Origin: Aquipseudomonas guryensis
Lineage (GTDB): Bacteria > Pseudomonadota > Gammaproteobacteria > Pseudomonadales > Pseudomonadaceae
Reading direction: 5' to 3'
NCBI RefSeq assembly: GCF_014164785.1
Contig: NZ_JACJFN010000001.1
Span: 186,001-250,000, forward strand
DNA: 64,000 bases
The translations under genes and the position numbers were made by a program. Positions 16,568 through 26,405 of this stretch are shown here, in pieces. The notes beneath the pieces are model-generated. The model was not told where the DNA came from. It saw nothing but the letters and a program-made list of their open reading frames with translations, and did not search any database. The first letter of the stretch is position 1. Each line of letters opens with the position of its first letter.

Positions 16568-17240
16568 CAGCCAACTCCGCCAGGCGATAACCGACCCCGT
16601 GCACGGTGTGCAGCAGCGCCTGGTCGAACGGTTTGTCGATGACCTGGCGCAACTGGTGCACATGACTGCGCAGGCTGTCGCTGTCCGGGCAATCGTCGCC
16701 CCACAACGCCTCTTCCAGCGCCTCGCGGCGTACCACATGCGGGCTTTTCTGCATCAGCAGGGCGAGCAGCTTGAGGCCCACCGGGTTGAGCTTGAGCGGA
16801 CGGCCGCTGCGACTGACTTCCAGGGTGTCGAGGTCATAGCTCAGCTCGCCGACCTGCAGACTGCGCTTGCCGCCACCCAGGCTGCGGCGCAGCACGGCCT
16901 CGATACGCGCAGCCAGCTCGGACAGGGCAAAGGGCTTGACCAGGTAGTCGTCGGCACCAGCCTTGAAGCCCTTGAGGCGGTCGTCCAGCTGGTCGCGGGC
17001 GGTCAGCATGATCACTGGGGTATCGCGCCGCGCCTCCTCGCGCAGGCGCTGGCACAGGGTGTAACCGTCGATTCCGGGCAGCATGATGTCCAGCACGATC
17101 AGGTCGTAATGTTCGCTGGCGGCCAGGTGCAGGCCAGACAGACCATCCTGGGCGCAGTCCACCGTGTAACCCTTGATCCCCAGGTAGTCGGCCATGTTGG
17201 CCAGGATGTCGCGGTTGTCCTCGACCAGGAGGATGCGCAT
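16557..17240 (-). CDS. colR: Response regulator ColR (OmpR family)
   Basis: A 227-residue two-component regulator. The receiver domain (about 1-115) has the acidic pair E7-D8, the phosphorylated D51 in VLDIMLPG, and the switch lysine in DDYLVKPFAL. The C-terminal winged-helix DNA-binding domain (about 125-225) has the OmpR-type pattern ending HTVHGVGYRLAEL. The start MRILLVEDN at 17240 was chosen over an upstream ATG at 17297 because receiver domains begin there and a GAGGGAA ribosome site precedes it. It is the first gene of the colR-colS unit; the nearest upstream gene on its strand is groEL, separated by a terminator and a repeat element. Confidence 0.92.
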   Translation of the reverse strand: MRILLVEDNRDILANMADYLGIKGYTVDCAQDGLSGLHLAASEHYDLIVLDIMLPGIDGYTLCQRLREEARRDTPVIMLTARDQLDDRLKGFKAGADDYLVKPFALSELAARIEAVLRRSLGGGKRSLQVGELSYDLDTLEVSRSGRPLKLNPVGLKLLALLMQKSPHVVRREALEEALWGDDCPDSDSLRSHVHQLRQVIDKPFDQALLHTVHGVGYRLAELADGV

Positions 17241-17342
17241 ATCGAATTCCCTCACCGGCGCGATGGCGCCGCAGTGGCGCAAAGATACCGCGAACACCCT
17301 CCCCTAACCGCGGCTTTGACGGTTTTTTCACGATGCCCGGCT

Positions 17343-17486
17343 AAGAACCTGTTTACGATCTTTTGGACTAGAGCCAGACAAGGCAAAAACAGCCGAGGAA
17401 GCGGAGTTTACGAGCTGTAAATGAGCATTCCGAGGCTGTTTTTAACGCCGTATGGCCGACGGCCAAGAGGTCGTAAACAGGTTCTT
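17343..17486. repeat. Inverted-repeat element, copy 1 (144 bp)
   Basis: The ends are a perfect 16-bp inverted repeat (AAGAACCTGTTTACGA). Inside are a second pair, AAAAACAGCC and GGCTGTTTTT, and a central core GTTTAC-GAGCT-GTAAAT. There is no open reading frame. It fills most of the gene-free stretch 17241-17548 between colR and groEL. Two related copies lie at 21868-21995 and 23169-23369. MITE-like in form; family identity not established. Confidence 0.75.
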
Positions 17487-17497
17487 GTCGCGTGCAT

Positions 17498-17523
17498 AAA
17501 AAAGCCCCGCACTAGGCGGGGCT
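17498..17523 (-). terminator. groEL terminator
   Basis: On the minus strand AGCCCCGC and GCGGGGCT (five-base loop) form an 8-bp stem followed by a run of six T. It begins 26 bases after the groEL stop. Confidence 0.9.
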
Positions 17524-17548
17524 CTTTATCCAGCGAGGGCCGGTCGGC

Positions 17549-19201
<1,653 letters not shown>

Positions 19202-19235
19202 TTAAATTCTTGAGTTGTACGGGGATGCGCGGGAA

Positions 19236-19529
19236 TCAGGCTTCGAGGACGGCGAGGATTTCGTTCTCGCTCATCACCAGCAGGTCTTCGCCGTCGACTT
19301 TGACGGTGTTGCTGCCGGAGTAAGGGCCGAATACCACTTTGTCACCGACTTTGACGGCCAGGGCACGTACTTCACCGTTGTCCAGGGCTTTGCCGGTACC
19401 AACGGCGACGATCACGCCCTGGTTCGGCTTTTCAGCAGCGGAGCCCGGCAGCACGATGCCACCGGCGGTTTTCGATTCTTCTTCGCTGCGGCGGATAACG
19501 ACGCGGTCATGCAGAGGACGAAGCTTCAT
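19236..19529 (-). CDS. groES: Co-chaperonin GroES (10 kDa)
   Basis: A 97-residue co-chaperonin that caps the GroEL ring. The start [14 protein letters not shown] at 19529 is the family start; a longer frame to 19631 is only GC-rich leader. The mobile loop ([16 protein letters not shown], about 16-31) that docks on GroEL is intact. A GGGAGAG ribosome site precedes the start. It heads the groESL operon, with a leader of about 140 bases after a sigma-32-type promoter. Confidence 0.98.
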   Translation of the reverse strand: MKLRPLHDRVVIRRSEEESKTAGGIVLPGSAAEKPNQGVIVAVGTGKALDNGEVRALAVKVGDKVVFGPYSGSNTVKVDGEDLLVMSENEILAVLEA

Positions 19530-19641
19530 GGGTCGATCTCTCCCGATAAGTTGTTGTAAGCAGGCCGGTGACTGCACCGGCGGGTTAGCAAAGTCCGGCG
19601 GAGCCGGGCGCGGCACGCCTGGGCGGGCCACGGAAGTCTGT

Positions 19642-19659
19642 TCTGCCGAAAACGGCAGA
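19642..19659 (-). other. Hairpin near the 5' end of the groESL leader
   Basis: TCTGCCG and CGGCAGA form a 7-bp stem with a four-base loop, about 12-30 bases after the inferred transcription start. No Shine-Dalgarno sequence is involved, so it is more likely a stabilising 5' hairpin than a thermosensor. Confidence 0.4.
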
Positions 19660-19677
19660 CACCTTGCGGTGCTAGCT

Positions 19678-19705
19678 AGATAGGGGCGATCAAGGGCATT
19701 TCAAG
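19678..19705 (-). promoter_or_regulatory. Sigma-32 heat-shock promoter of groESL
   Basis: On the minus strand CTTGAAA, a 13-base spacer and CCCTATCT closely match the sigma-32 consensus (CTTGAAA, 13-15 bases, CCCCATNT). Transcription should start near 19671. No CIRCE (HrcA) element is seen. Confidence 0.85.
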
Positions 19706-19750
19706 GGCTGGGCTAGGATTTTTTTGCACACCCCAGCCGCGCAGCACTGC

Positions 19751-20200
19751 TCAGTCGCGGCGCTGGTACTCGCCTTCGATGACGTTGGGACGGGTTTGCC
19801 CGGAGCGGGCGGCGAGGTCGTCGGCGAAGGCACGCTGACGCAGGGCCTGCTCCGCGGCACGGCGGCGCAGGTTGCCGATCAGCAGGTTGCGGGTGAACGG
19901 AATCAGGCAGAGCAGGCCGAACACGTCGCTGATAAAGCCCGGCAGCAGCAGCAAGCCGCCGCCAACGGCGATCAGCAGGCCGGCGAACATTTCCTCCTCG
20001 GGCATTTCGCCACGGGCCAGTTTTTCACGGGCACGCCAGGCAGTGGCCAGGCCGGCCACACGCAGCAGCACGCTGCCGAGAATGGCCGTGCCGATCACCA
20101 GCAGCAGAGTGGGGATGACACCAATGGCACTGCCGACCTGGATCAGTACAGCCAGTTCGATCAGCGGGAACAGCAGAAACAGAAAGAGAAAAACGCGCAT
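19751..20200 (-). CDS. fxsA: FxsA family membrane protein
   Basis: A 149-residue inner-membrane protein of the FxsA family. Hydrophobic segments are at about 2-20, 26-48 and 70-97, with the conserved FPLIELAVLIQVGSAIG start and the GGGLLLLPGFISDVFG motif in the last segment, then a charged tail. In E. coli overproduced FxsA relieves exclusion of phage T7 by the F plasmid; its normal role is unknown. Its position directly upstream of groES is conserved in pseudomonads, but the groESL heat-shock promoter lies between them, so the units are at least partly separate. Confidence 0.9.
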   Translation of the reverse strand: MRVFLFLFLLFPLIELAVLIQVGSAIGVIPTLLLVIGTAILGSVLLRVAGLATAWRAREKLARGEMPEEEMFAGLLIAVGGGLLLLPGFISDVFGLLCLIPFTRNLLIGNLRRRAAEQALRQRAFADDLAARSGQTRPNVIEGEYQRRD

Positions 20201-20264
20201 CAGGGGTTCCTTGACGGAAGAACGGCTTCCGATACCGATGAAAGTATGGGGTGTGGCGCTTAAT

Positions 20265-20996
20265 TCAAGCTGACACCTGCCCGGTGGTCGGCCAGACCTC
20301 GGCCCGGGCCAGCTGTACCAGGGCCTGGCGCACCGCGCCGGGACTGTTACAGGATGTTGGGAAGGCTAGCCAGTAGAGGCCCTTGCCGATGCGCAGATGG
20401 AAGCCTTCGCTGTCGATGCCGACCAGTTGTGCCGGCTCATGGGCAGGTAAGCCGGCCAGTTTGACGTAATGGGTGATGGCCGCCGCGTGGTCGGCATTCA
20501 TGTGTTCGAGCATGCTCTGCTCGCTCTCGCCGGCGAAGGGGTTGGCCAGATTGACCTGCTCCAGCCAGTGAATCGCGCCGAAGCCGCCGATATAGCGCCA
20601 GCGCACTGGCTGCAGGCGCCAGAAATCGAAGTCGTGGACCTGGTGGTAATCGCGCGATTCGGGGAAATAGCGGTAGTAACGCGCGGCAGCGGCGGCGATC
20701 TGCGCGGGTTCTGCCAGTTTCTCGGCTTCGGCCAGCAGGGTCAGGCGCCCGACCGCCTGCACGTCCTCGGCGCCGCGTTCGCCGACCAGCAGTGAGCATT
20801 TGCCGTCCTGCTGCAGGTTATGGGTGTGTTGGGCGATGCGGCTGATCAGGAGCAGCGGACAACCCTGCTCGTCCAGGCAGTAAGGCACCACTGATCCGAA
20901 AGGGAAACCCGGCATGGCCTTGGAGTGGGTGGAGAGCACACCGCGGTATTCCTTGAGGAGCAATTCTCGGGCATGCTTGCCGGCTGTCACGCTCAA
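20265..20996 (-). CDS. HugZ-like FMN-binding / pyridoxamine oxidase-fold protein
   Basis: A 243-residue protein with an N-terminal split-barrel FMN-binding domain (about 8-150: SVVPYCLDEQGCPLLLIS, KCSLLVGERG) and a C-terminal DUF2470 domain carrying MLEHMNADHAAAITHY. This layout is that of the HugZ family, some of whose members degrade haem; whether this one does is unknown. No ATG fits the N terminus; a TTG at 20996 sits seven bases after GAGGAG and gives MSVTAGKHARELL, the expected family start. The frame stays open far upstream, but that part is antisense to the next gene and not coding. The next plus-strand gene begins 108 bases away, divergently. Confidence 0.8.
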   Translation of the reverse strand: MSVTAGKHARELLLKEYRGVLSTHSKAMPGFPFGSVVPYCLDEQGCPLLLISRIAQHTHNLQQDGKCSLLVGERGAEDVQAVGRLTLLAEAEKLAEPAQIAAAAARYYRYFPESRDYHQVHDFDFWRLQPVRWRYIGGFGAIHWLEQVNLANPFAGESEQSMLEHMNADHAAAITHYVKLAGLPAHEPAQLVGIDSEGFHLRIGKGLYWLAFPTSCNSPGAVRQALVQLARAEVWPTTGQVSA

Positions 20997-21104
20997 GTTA
21001 TGACTCCTCGTTAAGAATCCGTCGAAAACAAAACGGACAGGCGCTCGGCAGAACTCTTTGCAGCGCCCGCGAGGCCACCTGTAGACCTTTAGAGGGGTAG
21101 TGTT

Positions 21105-21863
21105 ATGGAACTCAAAGACAAAGTCATCATCATCACTGGCGGCTGCCAGGGCCTGGGCCGTGCCATGGGTGAATACCTGGCCGCCAAGGGCGCCAAGCTG
21201 GCTCTGGTCGACCTCAACCAGGAAAAGCTCGACGAAGCAGTAGCTGCCTGCAAGGCCGCCGGTGGTGACGCCCGCGCTTACCTGTGCAACGTGGCCAACG
21301 AAGAGCAGGTCACCCACACCGTGGCGCAGATCGCCGACGACTTCGGTGCGATCAACGGCCTGGTCAACAACGCCGGCATCCTGCGCGACGGCCTGACCAT
21401 CAAGGTCAAGGACGGCGAGATGACCAAGATGAGCCTGGCCCAGTGGCAGTCGGTGATCGACGTCAACCTGACCGGCGTATTCCTCTGCACCCGCGAAGTC
21501 GCGGCGAAGATGATCGAACTGAAGAATCAGGGCGCGATCATCAACATCTCCTCGATCTCCCGTGCCGGTAACGTTGGCCAGGCCAACTACTCCGCCGCCA
21601 AGGCCGGCGTTGCGGCCGATACCGTGGTCTGGGCCAAGGAACTGGCGCGTTATGGCATCCGTGTCGCCGGCGTCGCTCCGGGCTTCATCGAAACAGAGAT
21701 GACCGGCAGCATGAAGCCGGAAGCCCTGGAGAAGATGACTTCCGGCATCCCGCTGCGCCGCATGGGCAAGCCGGCCGAGATCGCTCACTCGGTGGCCTAC
21801 ATCCTGGAAAACGACTACTACACCGGGCGGATTCTGGAACTCGACGGCGGCCTGCGCCTCTGA
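21105..21863 (+). CDS. Short-chain dehydrogenase/reductase (FabG-like)
   Basis: A 252-residue NAD(P)-dependent oxidoreductase of the classical SDR family. It has the [12 protein letters not shown] nucleotide-binding motif (about 11-22), NNAG (about 88-91), the catalytic serine in [10 protein letters not shown], and YSAAK with catalytic Tyr and Lys (about 163-167). The aspartate ending strand 2 (VDLNQ) suggests NAD(H) preference. The substrate is unknown; the overall sequence resembles 3-oxoacyl-ACP reductases, but there is no fatty-acid gene nearby. An AGAGGGG ribosome site precedes the ATG. It is a single-gene unit followed by a repeat element and a bidirectional terminator. Confidence 0.9.
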   Translation: MELKDKVIIITGGCQGLGRAMGEYLAAKGAKLALVDLNQEKLDEAVAACKAAGGDARAYLCNVANEEQVTHTVAQIADDFGAINGLVNNAGILRDGLTIKVKDGEMTKMSLAQWQSVIDVNLTGVFLCTREVAAKMIELKNQGAIINISSISRAGNVGQANYSAAKAGVAADTVVWAKELARYGIRVAGVAPGFIETEMTGSMKPEALEKMTSGIPLRRMGKPAEIAHSVAYILENDYYTGRILELDGGLRL

Positions 21864-21867
21864 TTGG

Positions 21868-21995
21868 GTTTCGATCTGCTGCGCGTCGGCCAGGCGTCGT
21901 TGGAGAAGGGCCTCGGGCTGCTCATTTACAGCTCGTAAACTGCGCGCCCTCGGCCCTCCTCCGCCTAGCCTGACGCTAGCTCGCGAGATCGAGAC
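21868..21995. repeat. Inverted-repeat element, copy 3 (128 bp)
   Basis: The ends are imperfect inverted repeats (GTTTCGATCT and AGATCGAGAC). The centre, GCTCATTTACAGCTCGTAAA, is the reverse complement of the core of the copy at 17343-17486. It is non-coding and starts four bases after the SDR stop. Confidence 0.6.
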
Positions 21996-22012
21996 TTGAC
22001 TTCGCCAGTTGC

Positions 22013-22041
22013 AAAAAGCCCCGCATTTGCGGGGCTTTTTT
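22013..22041. terminator. Bidirectional terminator between the SDR and DUF481 genes
   Basis: AAAAAGCCCCGC and GCGGGGCTTTTT pair perfectly around ATTT, giving an A run on one side and a T run on the other for the converging genes. Confidence 0.92.
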
Positions 22042-22054
22042 ATGGGTGGGTGAA

Positions 22055-23062
22055 TTACCAGCCGACGCCCAGGCCGAGCATGTAGCGGCGCTCGTCGGTA
22101 TCGCCGTTCTCGCTGACAACCTTGTCCCACTCTGCCTTGAGGCTCAGCGCTGCCCAGCTGTTGAGCTTGTAGCGCACACCGGCCTCGGTATCGATGATGT
22201 AGTCGATCTCGTCGATAAAGGGCGCGCCCAGTTCGCCCTGGCTGTACAGCTCGATGTTGTTGCCGATCAGCTTGCGCTTGTAGTCCCACTCCATGGCCGC
22301 CGAGTTGAAGTGCTCGCTCTCGCCATTGGCAAAGACGAAGTCGTTGCGGTTGAGCAGACCGGCCATAGAGAAGGCGCCGAGGGCATCGTCCCAGAACTGG
22401 TAGCCGGGGCCGGTACCGACGGTGCGCTGGATTTGCAGATCATCCAGGCGGTCATGGGTGTACTTGAGCTGCCCCTGCCAGAAGAACTGCTTGGTGAGGA
22501 AACGGTCGAGGTCGTAGTCCAGCTCGACCCGATCGGTCTTCTTCTCGTCGTCCTTGATCTCATGATCGTATTCGGCACCGAAGCTGTGCCGCCAGGCACC
22601 GTGGCGTGCCTGGGTGGCGAGGTCGATGTCGTAGTCCTTCACATCGTTCTCCGCGCTCTTGTAGTCGGCGGAAAAATCCACACGCCCGGTCCAGAGCAGG
22701 TCCTGCACCAGCGGTTTGGGCGGCAGGATCTGAGCAATCGAGGCCAGCGCCACCACTTTCGGCGCCTCGCCATTGACCAGCTCGACCTGCCCCTCACCTG
22801 CCGGCTTCAGCGACTTGGCCCGCTCGCCAGTGAAGTCATCCTGCTTGACCAGCAGCTCGCGCTCGCTCTCCAGGGTGGCGACCTTGTGCAGATCGAGGGT
22901 GATCGAGCCGGCATAGTCGGTTTTCAGCAGCAGCTTGCCGCCATCGACCAGTTCGATGGTGCCGGTGAGCTTGTCACCGTTCTTCAGCCACACGGTATCG
23001 GCAATCAGCGGAGTGGGAATGGCGGCCAGCGCCAGGCACAGCAGGGAACGGGAAACAGTCAT
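22055..23062 (-). CDS. DUF481 family outer-membrane-like protein, copy 1
   Basis: A 335-residue exported protein. The signal peptide (about 1-21, ending LIADT) is followed by an SH3-like N-terminal part (TVWLKNGDKLTGTIELVDGGKLLLKT) and then the DUF481 domain, about 210 residues of alternating beta strands ending YMLGLGVGW, with the aromatic last residue typical of outer-membrane barrels. The family (YdiY-like) has no assigned function. A second, clearly related gene lies immediately upstream on the same strand, separated by a repeat element, so the pair looks like a tandem duplication. Confidence 0.82.
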   Translation of the reverse strand: MTVSRSLLCLALAAIPTPLIADTVWLKNGDKLTGTIELVDGGKLLLKTDYAGSITLDLHKVATLESERELLVKQDDFTGERAKSLKPAGEGQVELVNGEAPKVVALASIAQILPPKPLVQDLLWTGRVDFSADYKSAENDVKDYDIDLATQARHGAWRHSFGAEYDHEIKDDEKKTDRVELDYDLDRFLTKQFFWQGQLKYTHDRLDDLQIQRTVGTGPGYQFWDDALGAFSMAGLLNRNDFVFANGESEHFNSAAMEWDYKRKLIGNNIELYSQGELGAPFIDEIDYIIDTEAGVRYKLNSWAALSLKAEWDKVVSENGDTDERRYMLGLGVGW

Positions 23063-23168
23063 TGGCGGGCAATCGGCTCAGTTGGGCAAAAAGGCCGGCA
23101 TTATCCGCACGCCAGCCGGCAGAGCAAGCACTGACCGACGATTGCTCCGTGAGTTCCAGAAAGCGCGT

Positions 23169-23369
23169 AGAACCTGTTTAGGATCTTTTTAGCTAGAGCC
23201 AGGCAAGGCGCAACGACCAGCGGGAGTAACAGCCGCAGGCTGGCCCGAAGGGTAAGCGCCAGCGAATCAATTGGGCGAGGACGCGGAGTTTACGGAGTGT
23301 AAATGAGCAGTCCGAGCCCAATTTCAACGCGGCATGGCCGACGATCAAGAGATCCAAAATAGGTTCTTA
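23169..23369. repeat. Inverted-repeat element, copy 2 (about 200 bp)
   Basis: Left end AGAACCTGTTTAGGATCT and right end (reverse complement) AAGAACCTATTTTGGATCT are imperfect inverted repeats. The inner core GCGGAGTTTACGGAGTGTAA matches copy 1 (17343-17486) closely, with an extra GC-rich segment of about 50 bases. It occupies most of the gene-free stretch 23063-23366, and its right end supplies the TAA stop of the second DUF481 gene. Confidence 0.7.
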
Positions 23370-24362
23370 CCAGCCGACACCCAACCCAATCAGATAACGC
23401 TGCTCCGAATAGGTGTTGCCCAGTCCCCGCAACTGATCCAGCTCATAGAGCAGCGACAGCCGGGCCCAGTCATTCAGGCGATAGCGCAGGCCGGCCTCGC
23501 TGTCGAACACGTAGTCGATTTCGTCGATCTGTGGCACCTGCAGTTCGGCCGTACTGTAAAACTCCAGCCGCGTGCCCCACAGCTGGCGTTTGTAGTCCCA
23601 CTCCAGCGACCAGGTGTCGAACGCCAACTCACCAAGTGGTGAATCCAGACGTACCCGATTGACCTGACCGACCAGGTCGAAACGCCCCAGCTCGTCATCC
23701 CAGAAGCGATAACCGGGTCCCGTGCCGAGAATGCGCTGGCGATTGATCTCCTCGAACTTGTCCTCATCCTGTTCGTAACCGGTACGCCAGAACCAGTGAT
23801 CGGTAACGAAACGATCGAGGTCGTACTCCAGCTCCCAGTTGTCTTCCTTCTCCTCGTCGTTTTTGGTCTCGTGCTCCAGCTGGCCATTCAGGACATGGCG
23901 CCAGCGACCGTGTTCTACCCGCGTATTGGCCTTGATCTTGAACTCGTCGGTGCTGTCCTCGTTGCGCTCCAGATCCAGCTTGGCATCAAGGTTGCCTTCC
24001 CACAGGCGATCCTTGAGCAGTGGCCGCGGCGGCACCAGGCGGTTGATGCTGGCCAGCGGCACTGTCTCGCGACGACTACCGACCACGGTCACCAGACCCG
24101 GCCCGGCCGCCTGCAAACCTTCACTGCTTTCGCTGTCGAGCCCGACCCGGCGCAACATCAGGGGTTTGTCCGAGCGCAGGGTGTCGATATCCTTCCAGTC
24201 GATCAGCACGCGCCCGGCATACTTGGTTTTCAGGGCCAGCTTGCCGCCGTCGAGCAGGAGGATCTCGCCGCTCAGGCGGTCACCATTGTTCAGCCAGACG
24301 GTGTCGGCCCAGACCGGCCAGGCGAGTACGAGAACAGTCGAAAGCAGGAAGCGCAGCCACAT
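23367..24362 (-). CDS. DUF481 family outer-membrane-like protein, copy 2
   Basis: A 331-residue paralogue of the downstream gene. It has a signal peptide (about 1-19, ending VWADT), the same SH3-like start (TVWLNNGDRLSGEILLLDGGKLALKT) and the same DUF481 barrel with a C-terminal LIGLGVGW. I chose the ATG at 24362; two codons upstream there is a TTG. That ATG overlaps the ATG of the divergent alkyltransferase-like gene by two bases (CATG), so there is no intergenic space for a promoter. Its stop codon lies in the end of a repeat element. Confidence 0.82.
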   Translation of the reverse strand: MWLRFLLSTVLVLAWPVWADTVWLNNGDRLSGEILLLDGGKLALKTKYAGRVLIDWKDIDTLRSDKPLMLRRVGLDSESSEGLQAAGPGLVTVVGSRRETVPLASINRLVPPRPLLKDRLWEGNLDAKLDLERNEDSTDEFKIKANTRVEHGRWRHVLNGQLEHETKNDEEKEDNWELEYDLDRFVTDHWFWRTGYEQDEDKFEEINRQRILGTGPGYRFWDDELGRFDLVGQVNRVRLDSPLGELAFDTWSLEWDYKRQLWGTRLEFYSTAELQVPQIDEIDYVFDSEAGLRYRLNDWARLSLLYELDQLRGLGNTYSEQRYLIGLGVGW

Positions 24363-24753
24363 GAGCAAGACACCGGTAACCGAACGGGGGATCGCCGCAG
24401 AGCATGCCCCCGCCCTCGACCCGACGGCAAGCGCCGAGGGGCGGCGGGCGGCGCTCTATCTGCTGCTGTCACAGATCCCTGCGGGCAAGGTCACCAGCTA
24501 CGGCGAACTGGCGGCCCTGGCCGGTCTCGGCCGGGCCGCGCGCTGGGTGGGTCGCACGCTCAGCCAGTTGCCGCCCGACACCCGCCTGCCCTGGCATCGC
24601 GTGCTCGGCGCAGGCGGGCGCCTGAGCCTGCCGGCCGGCAGCCCGAGTGGCGACGAGCAGCGCGCGCGTCTGCGCGAAGAAGGTCTGACCATCATCAACA
24701 ACCGCGTCGATATGCGCCGCCACGGCTGGCGCCCGATGGAGCTCAACGGTTAG
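24361..24753 (+). CDS. Alkyltransferase-like protein (ATL, MGMT fold without active cysteine)
   Basis: A 130-residue protein with the DNA-binding domain of O6-methylguanine-DNA methyltransferases. YLLLSQIPAGKVTSYGELAALAG starts the domain at about residue 36 and GRAARWVGRTLSQLP carries the arginine-finger region. The active-site PCHR motif is replaced by PWHR, the mark of alkyltransferase-like proteins, which bind O6-alkylguanine without repairing it and hand it to nucleotide excision repair. So it should not be annotated as a methyltransferase. The ATG at 24361 is the only standard start near the domain and overlaps the start of the DUF481 gene on the other strand. ampG follows after 38 bases. 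Confidence 0.88.
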   Translation: MSKTPVTERGIAAEHAPALDPTASAEGRRAALYLLLSQIPAGKVTSYGELAALAGLGRAARWVGRTLSQLPPDTRLPWHRVLGAGGRLSLPAGSPSGDEQRARLREEGLTIINNRVDMRRHGWRPMELNG

Positions 24754-24791
24754 AGTGCGCCCTTTGTCCAGCTGCCTCCCAGACCTTGCCC

Positions 24792-26405
24792 ATGCCCCGT
24801 AAATCCTGGCGCGCCGCCCTCGCCACCTATGCCCATCCGGCCTCGCTGGCCCTGCTGTTGCTGGGCTTTGCCGCCGGCCTGCCGTACATGCTGGTGTTCT
24901 CCACCCTGTCGGTGTGGCTGCGCGAGGCCGGGGTGGCGCACCAGACCATCGGCTACGCCAGCCTGATCGGCCTGGCCTATGCCTTCAAATGGGTCTGGGC
25001 ACCGATGCTCGACCAGTGGCGCCTGCCGCTGCTGGGCAAGCTGGGTCGCCGCCGCTCCTGGCTGGTGCTGTCGCAGGTGCTGGTGGCAGCAGGATTGATC
25101 GGCATGGCGCTGTGCGACCCACAGCAGCATCTGTCCTGGCTAATCGGCGTGGCCGTGGTGGTGGCCTTCGCCTCGGCCACCCAGGACATCGCGGTGGATG
25201 CCTACCGCCTGGAAATCGTCGACGACAACCGCCAGGCCGCGCTGGCCGCCAGCTATATGGCCGGCTACCGGGTTGCCGCCCTGCTCGCCACCGCCGGCGC
25301 GCTGTACTTCGCCGGCTGGTTTGGCGCGGTGGATGGCAACTACCAGCACGGTGCCTGGGCCAGCACCTACCTGCTGTTCGCCATGCTCATGCTGCCTGGG
25401 CTGTTCACCACCCTGTGGATGCGCGAGCCGCCGGTGCCGCTGAAGACGCAGATCTCCGCCGCGCGCTACGGCCTCTACCACCAGCTGGCCTCGGTATTGG
25501 TGCTGATCCTGCTACTGATCTCGGTGCCGGCGATGTTCACCCAGCTGTTCAAGAGCGACATCCTGCTGAGCCTGCAAGGCGCCATCAGCCCGCTGGAACT
25601 GCTGCGCGATGACCGCGCCTTCCTGCGCTTCCTGCTCTACACGATCATCACCAGCCTGTGCCTGTCGGCCATGGGCCGACGCAGCCTGGCGCCAGTACTC
25701 ACGCCGATCAACGACTTCATCCTGCGCTACCGCTGGCAGGCCCTGCTGCTGCTGGGCCTGATCGCTACCTATCGCATGTCCGATACGGTGATGGGGGTAA
25801 TGGCCAACGTCTTCTACATCGACATGGGCTTCGCCAAGAGCCAGATCGCCAGCGTCAGCAAGCTGTTCGGCCTGTTCATGACCCTGTTCGGCGCGGCAAT
25901 GGGCGGCCTGCTGATCGTGCGCTTCGGCATCCTGCCGATCCTGCTGATCGGTGGCGCCGCTTCGGCCGGCACCAACCTGCTATTCGCCCTGCTCGCCGGC
26001 CTCGGGGTGATCAGCGACAGTAGCTTCGCCGGGCAGAACGTCCTCGACCTGCTGCAGGCGCTGAACCCGCACATGCTGATGCTGGTGCTGACCATCACCC
26101 TCGACAACTTCAGTTCCGGGCTGGCCACGGCGGCGTTCGTCGCCTACCTGTCGAGCCTGACCAACCTGAAGTTCTCTGCCACCCAGTACGCCCTGCTCAG
26201 CTCGATCATGCTGCTGCTGCCGCGCCTGGTCGGCGGCTCGTCCGGCCTGATGGTGGAAAAACTCGGCTATGCCCAGTTCTTCCTCGCCACGGCCCTGCTC
26301 GGCATTCCCACCCTGCTGTTGATTCTCATGCAGTGGGGCCGCGAACGCAGCCAGCCGAACGGCAATGGCGAAACGCCGCTGCCGAGCAGTTCCGAGCAAC
26401 CATGA
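24792..26405 (+). CDS. ampG: Muropeptide permease AmpG
   Basis: A 537-residue major-facilitator-type permease with 12 or more membrane segments. It imports GlcNAc-anhydroMurNAc peptides from the periplasm for peptidoglycan recycling and is needed for AmpR-dependent AmpC induction. The start MPRKSWRAALATYAHPASLALLLLG at 24792 and the motifs GFAAGLPYMLVFSTLSVWLRE and ATQDIAVDAYRLE are characteristic. The long open frame continuing upstream is not coding. It follows the ATL gene on the same strand and ends in a bidirectional terminator shared with yajQ. Confidence 0.95.
   Translation: MPRKSWRAALATYAHPASLALLLLGFAAGLPYMLVFSTLSVWLREAGVAHQTIGYASLIGLAYAFKWVWAPMLDQWRLPLLGKLGRRRSWLVLSQVLVAAGLIGMALCDPQQHLSWLIGVAVVVAFASATQDIAVDAYRLEIVDDNRQAALAASYMAGYRVAALLATAGALYFAGWFGAVDGNYQHGAWASTYLLFAMLMLPGLFTTLWMREPPVPLKTQISAARYGLYHQLASVLVLILLLISVPAMFTQLFKSDILLSLQGAISPLELLRDDRAFLRFLLYTIITSLCLSAMGRRSLAPVLTPINDFILRYRWQALLLLGLIATYRMSDTVMGVMANVFYIDMGFAKSQIASVSKLFGLFMTLFGAAMGGLLIVRFGILPILLIGGAASAGTNLLFALLAGLGVISDSSFAGQNVLDLLQALNPHMLMLVLTITLDNFSSGLATAAFVAYLSSLTNLKFSATQYALLSSIMLLLPRLVGGSSGLMVEKLGYAQFFLATALLGIPTLLLILMQWGRERSQPNGNGETPLPSSSEQP

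Noticed and set aside
19530..19750. A CIRCE/HrcA operator before groES
   Set aside because: No 9-bp inverted repeat of the CIRCE form is present; the promoter is of sigma-32 type.
20997..22289. Long upstream extension of the HugZ-like frame across the SDR gene
   Set aside because: It is antisense to a clear short-chain dehydrogenase and its composition is that of a shadow frame; the true start is the TTG at 20996.
23796..24791. An open frame joining upstream sequence to AmpG, giving an 869-residue protein
   Set aside because: The upstream part is antisense to the DUF481 gene and overlaps the alkyltransferase-like gene; AmpG begins at 24792 with the family start.
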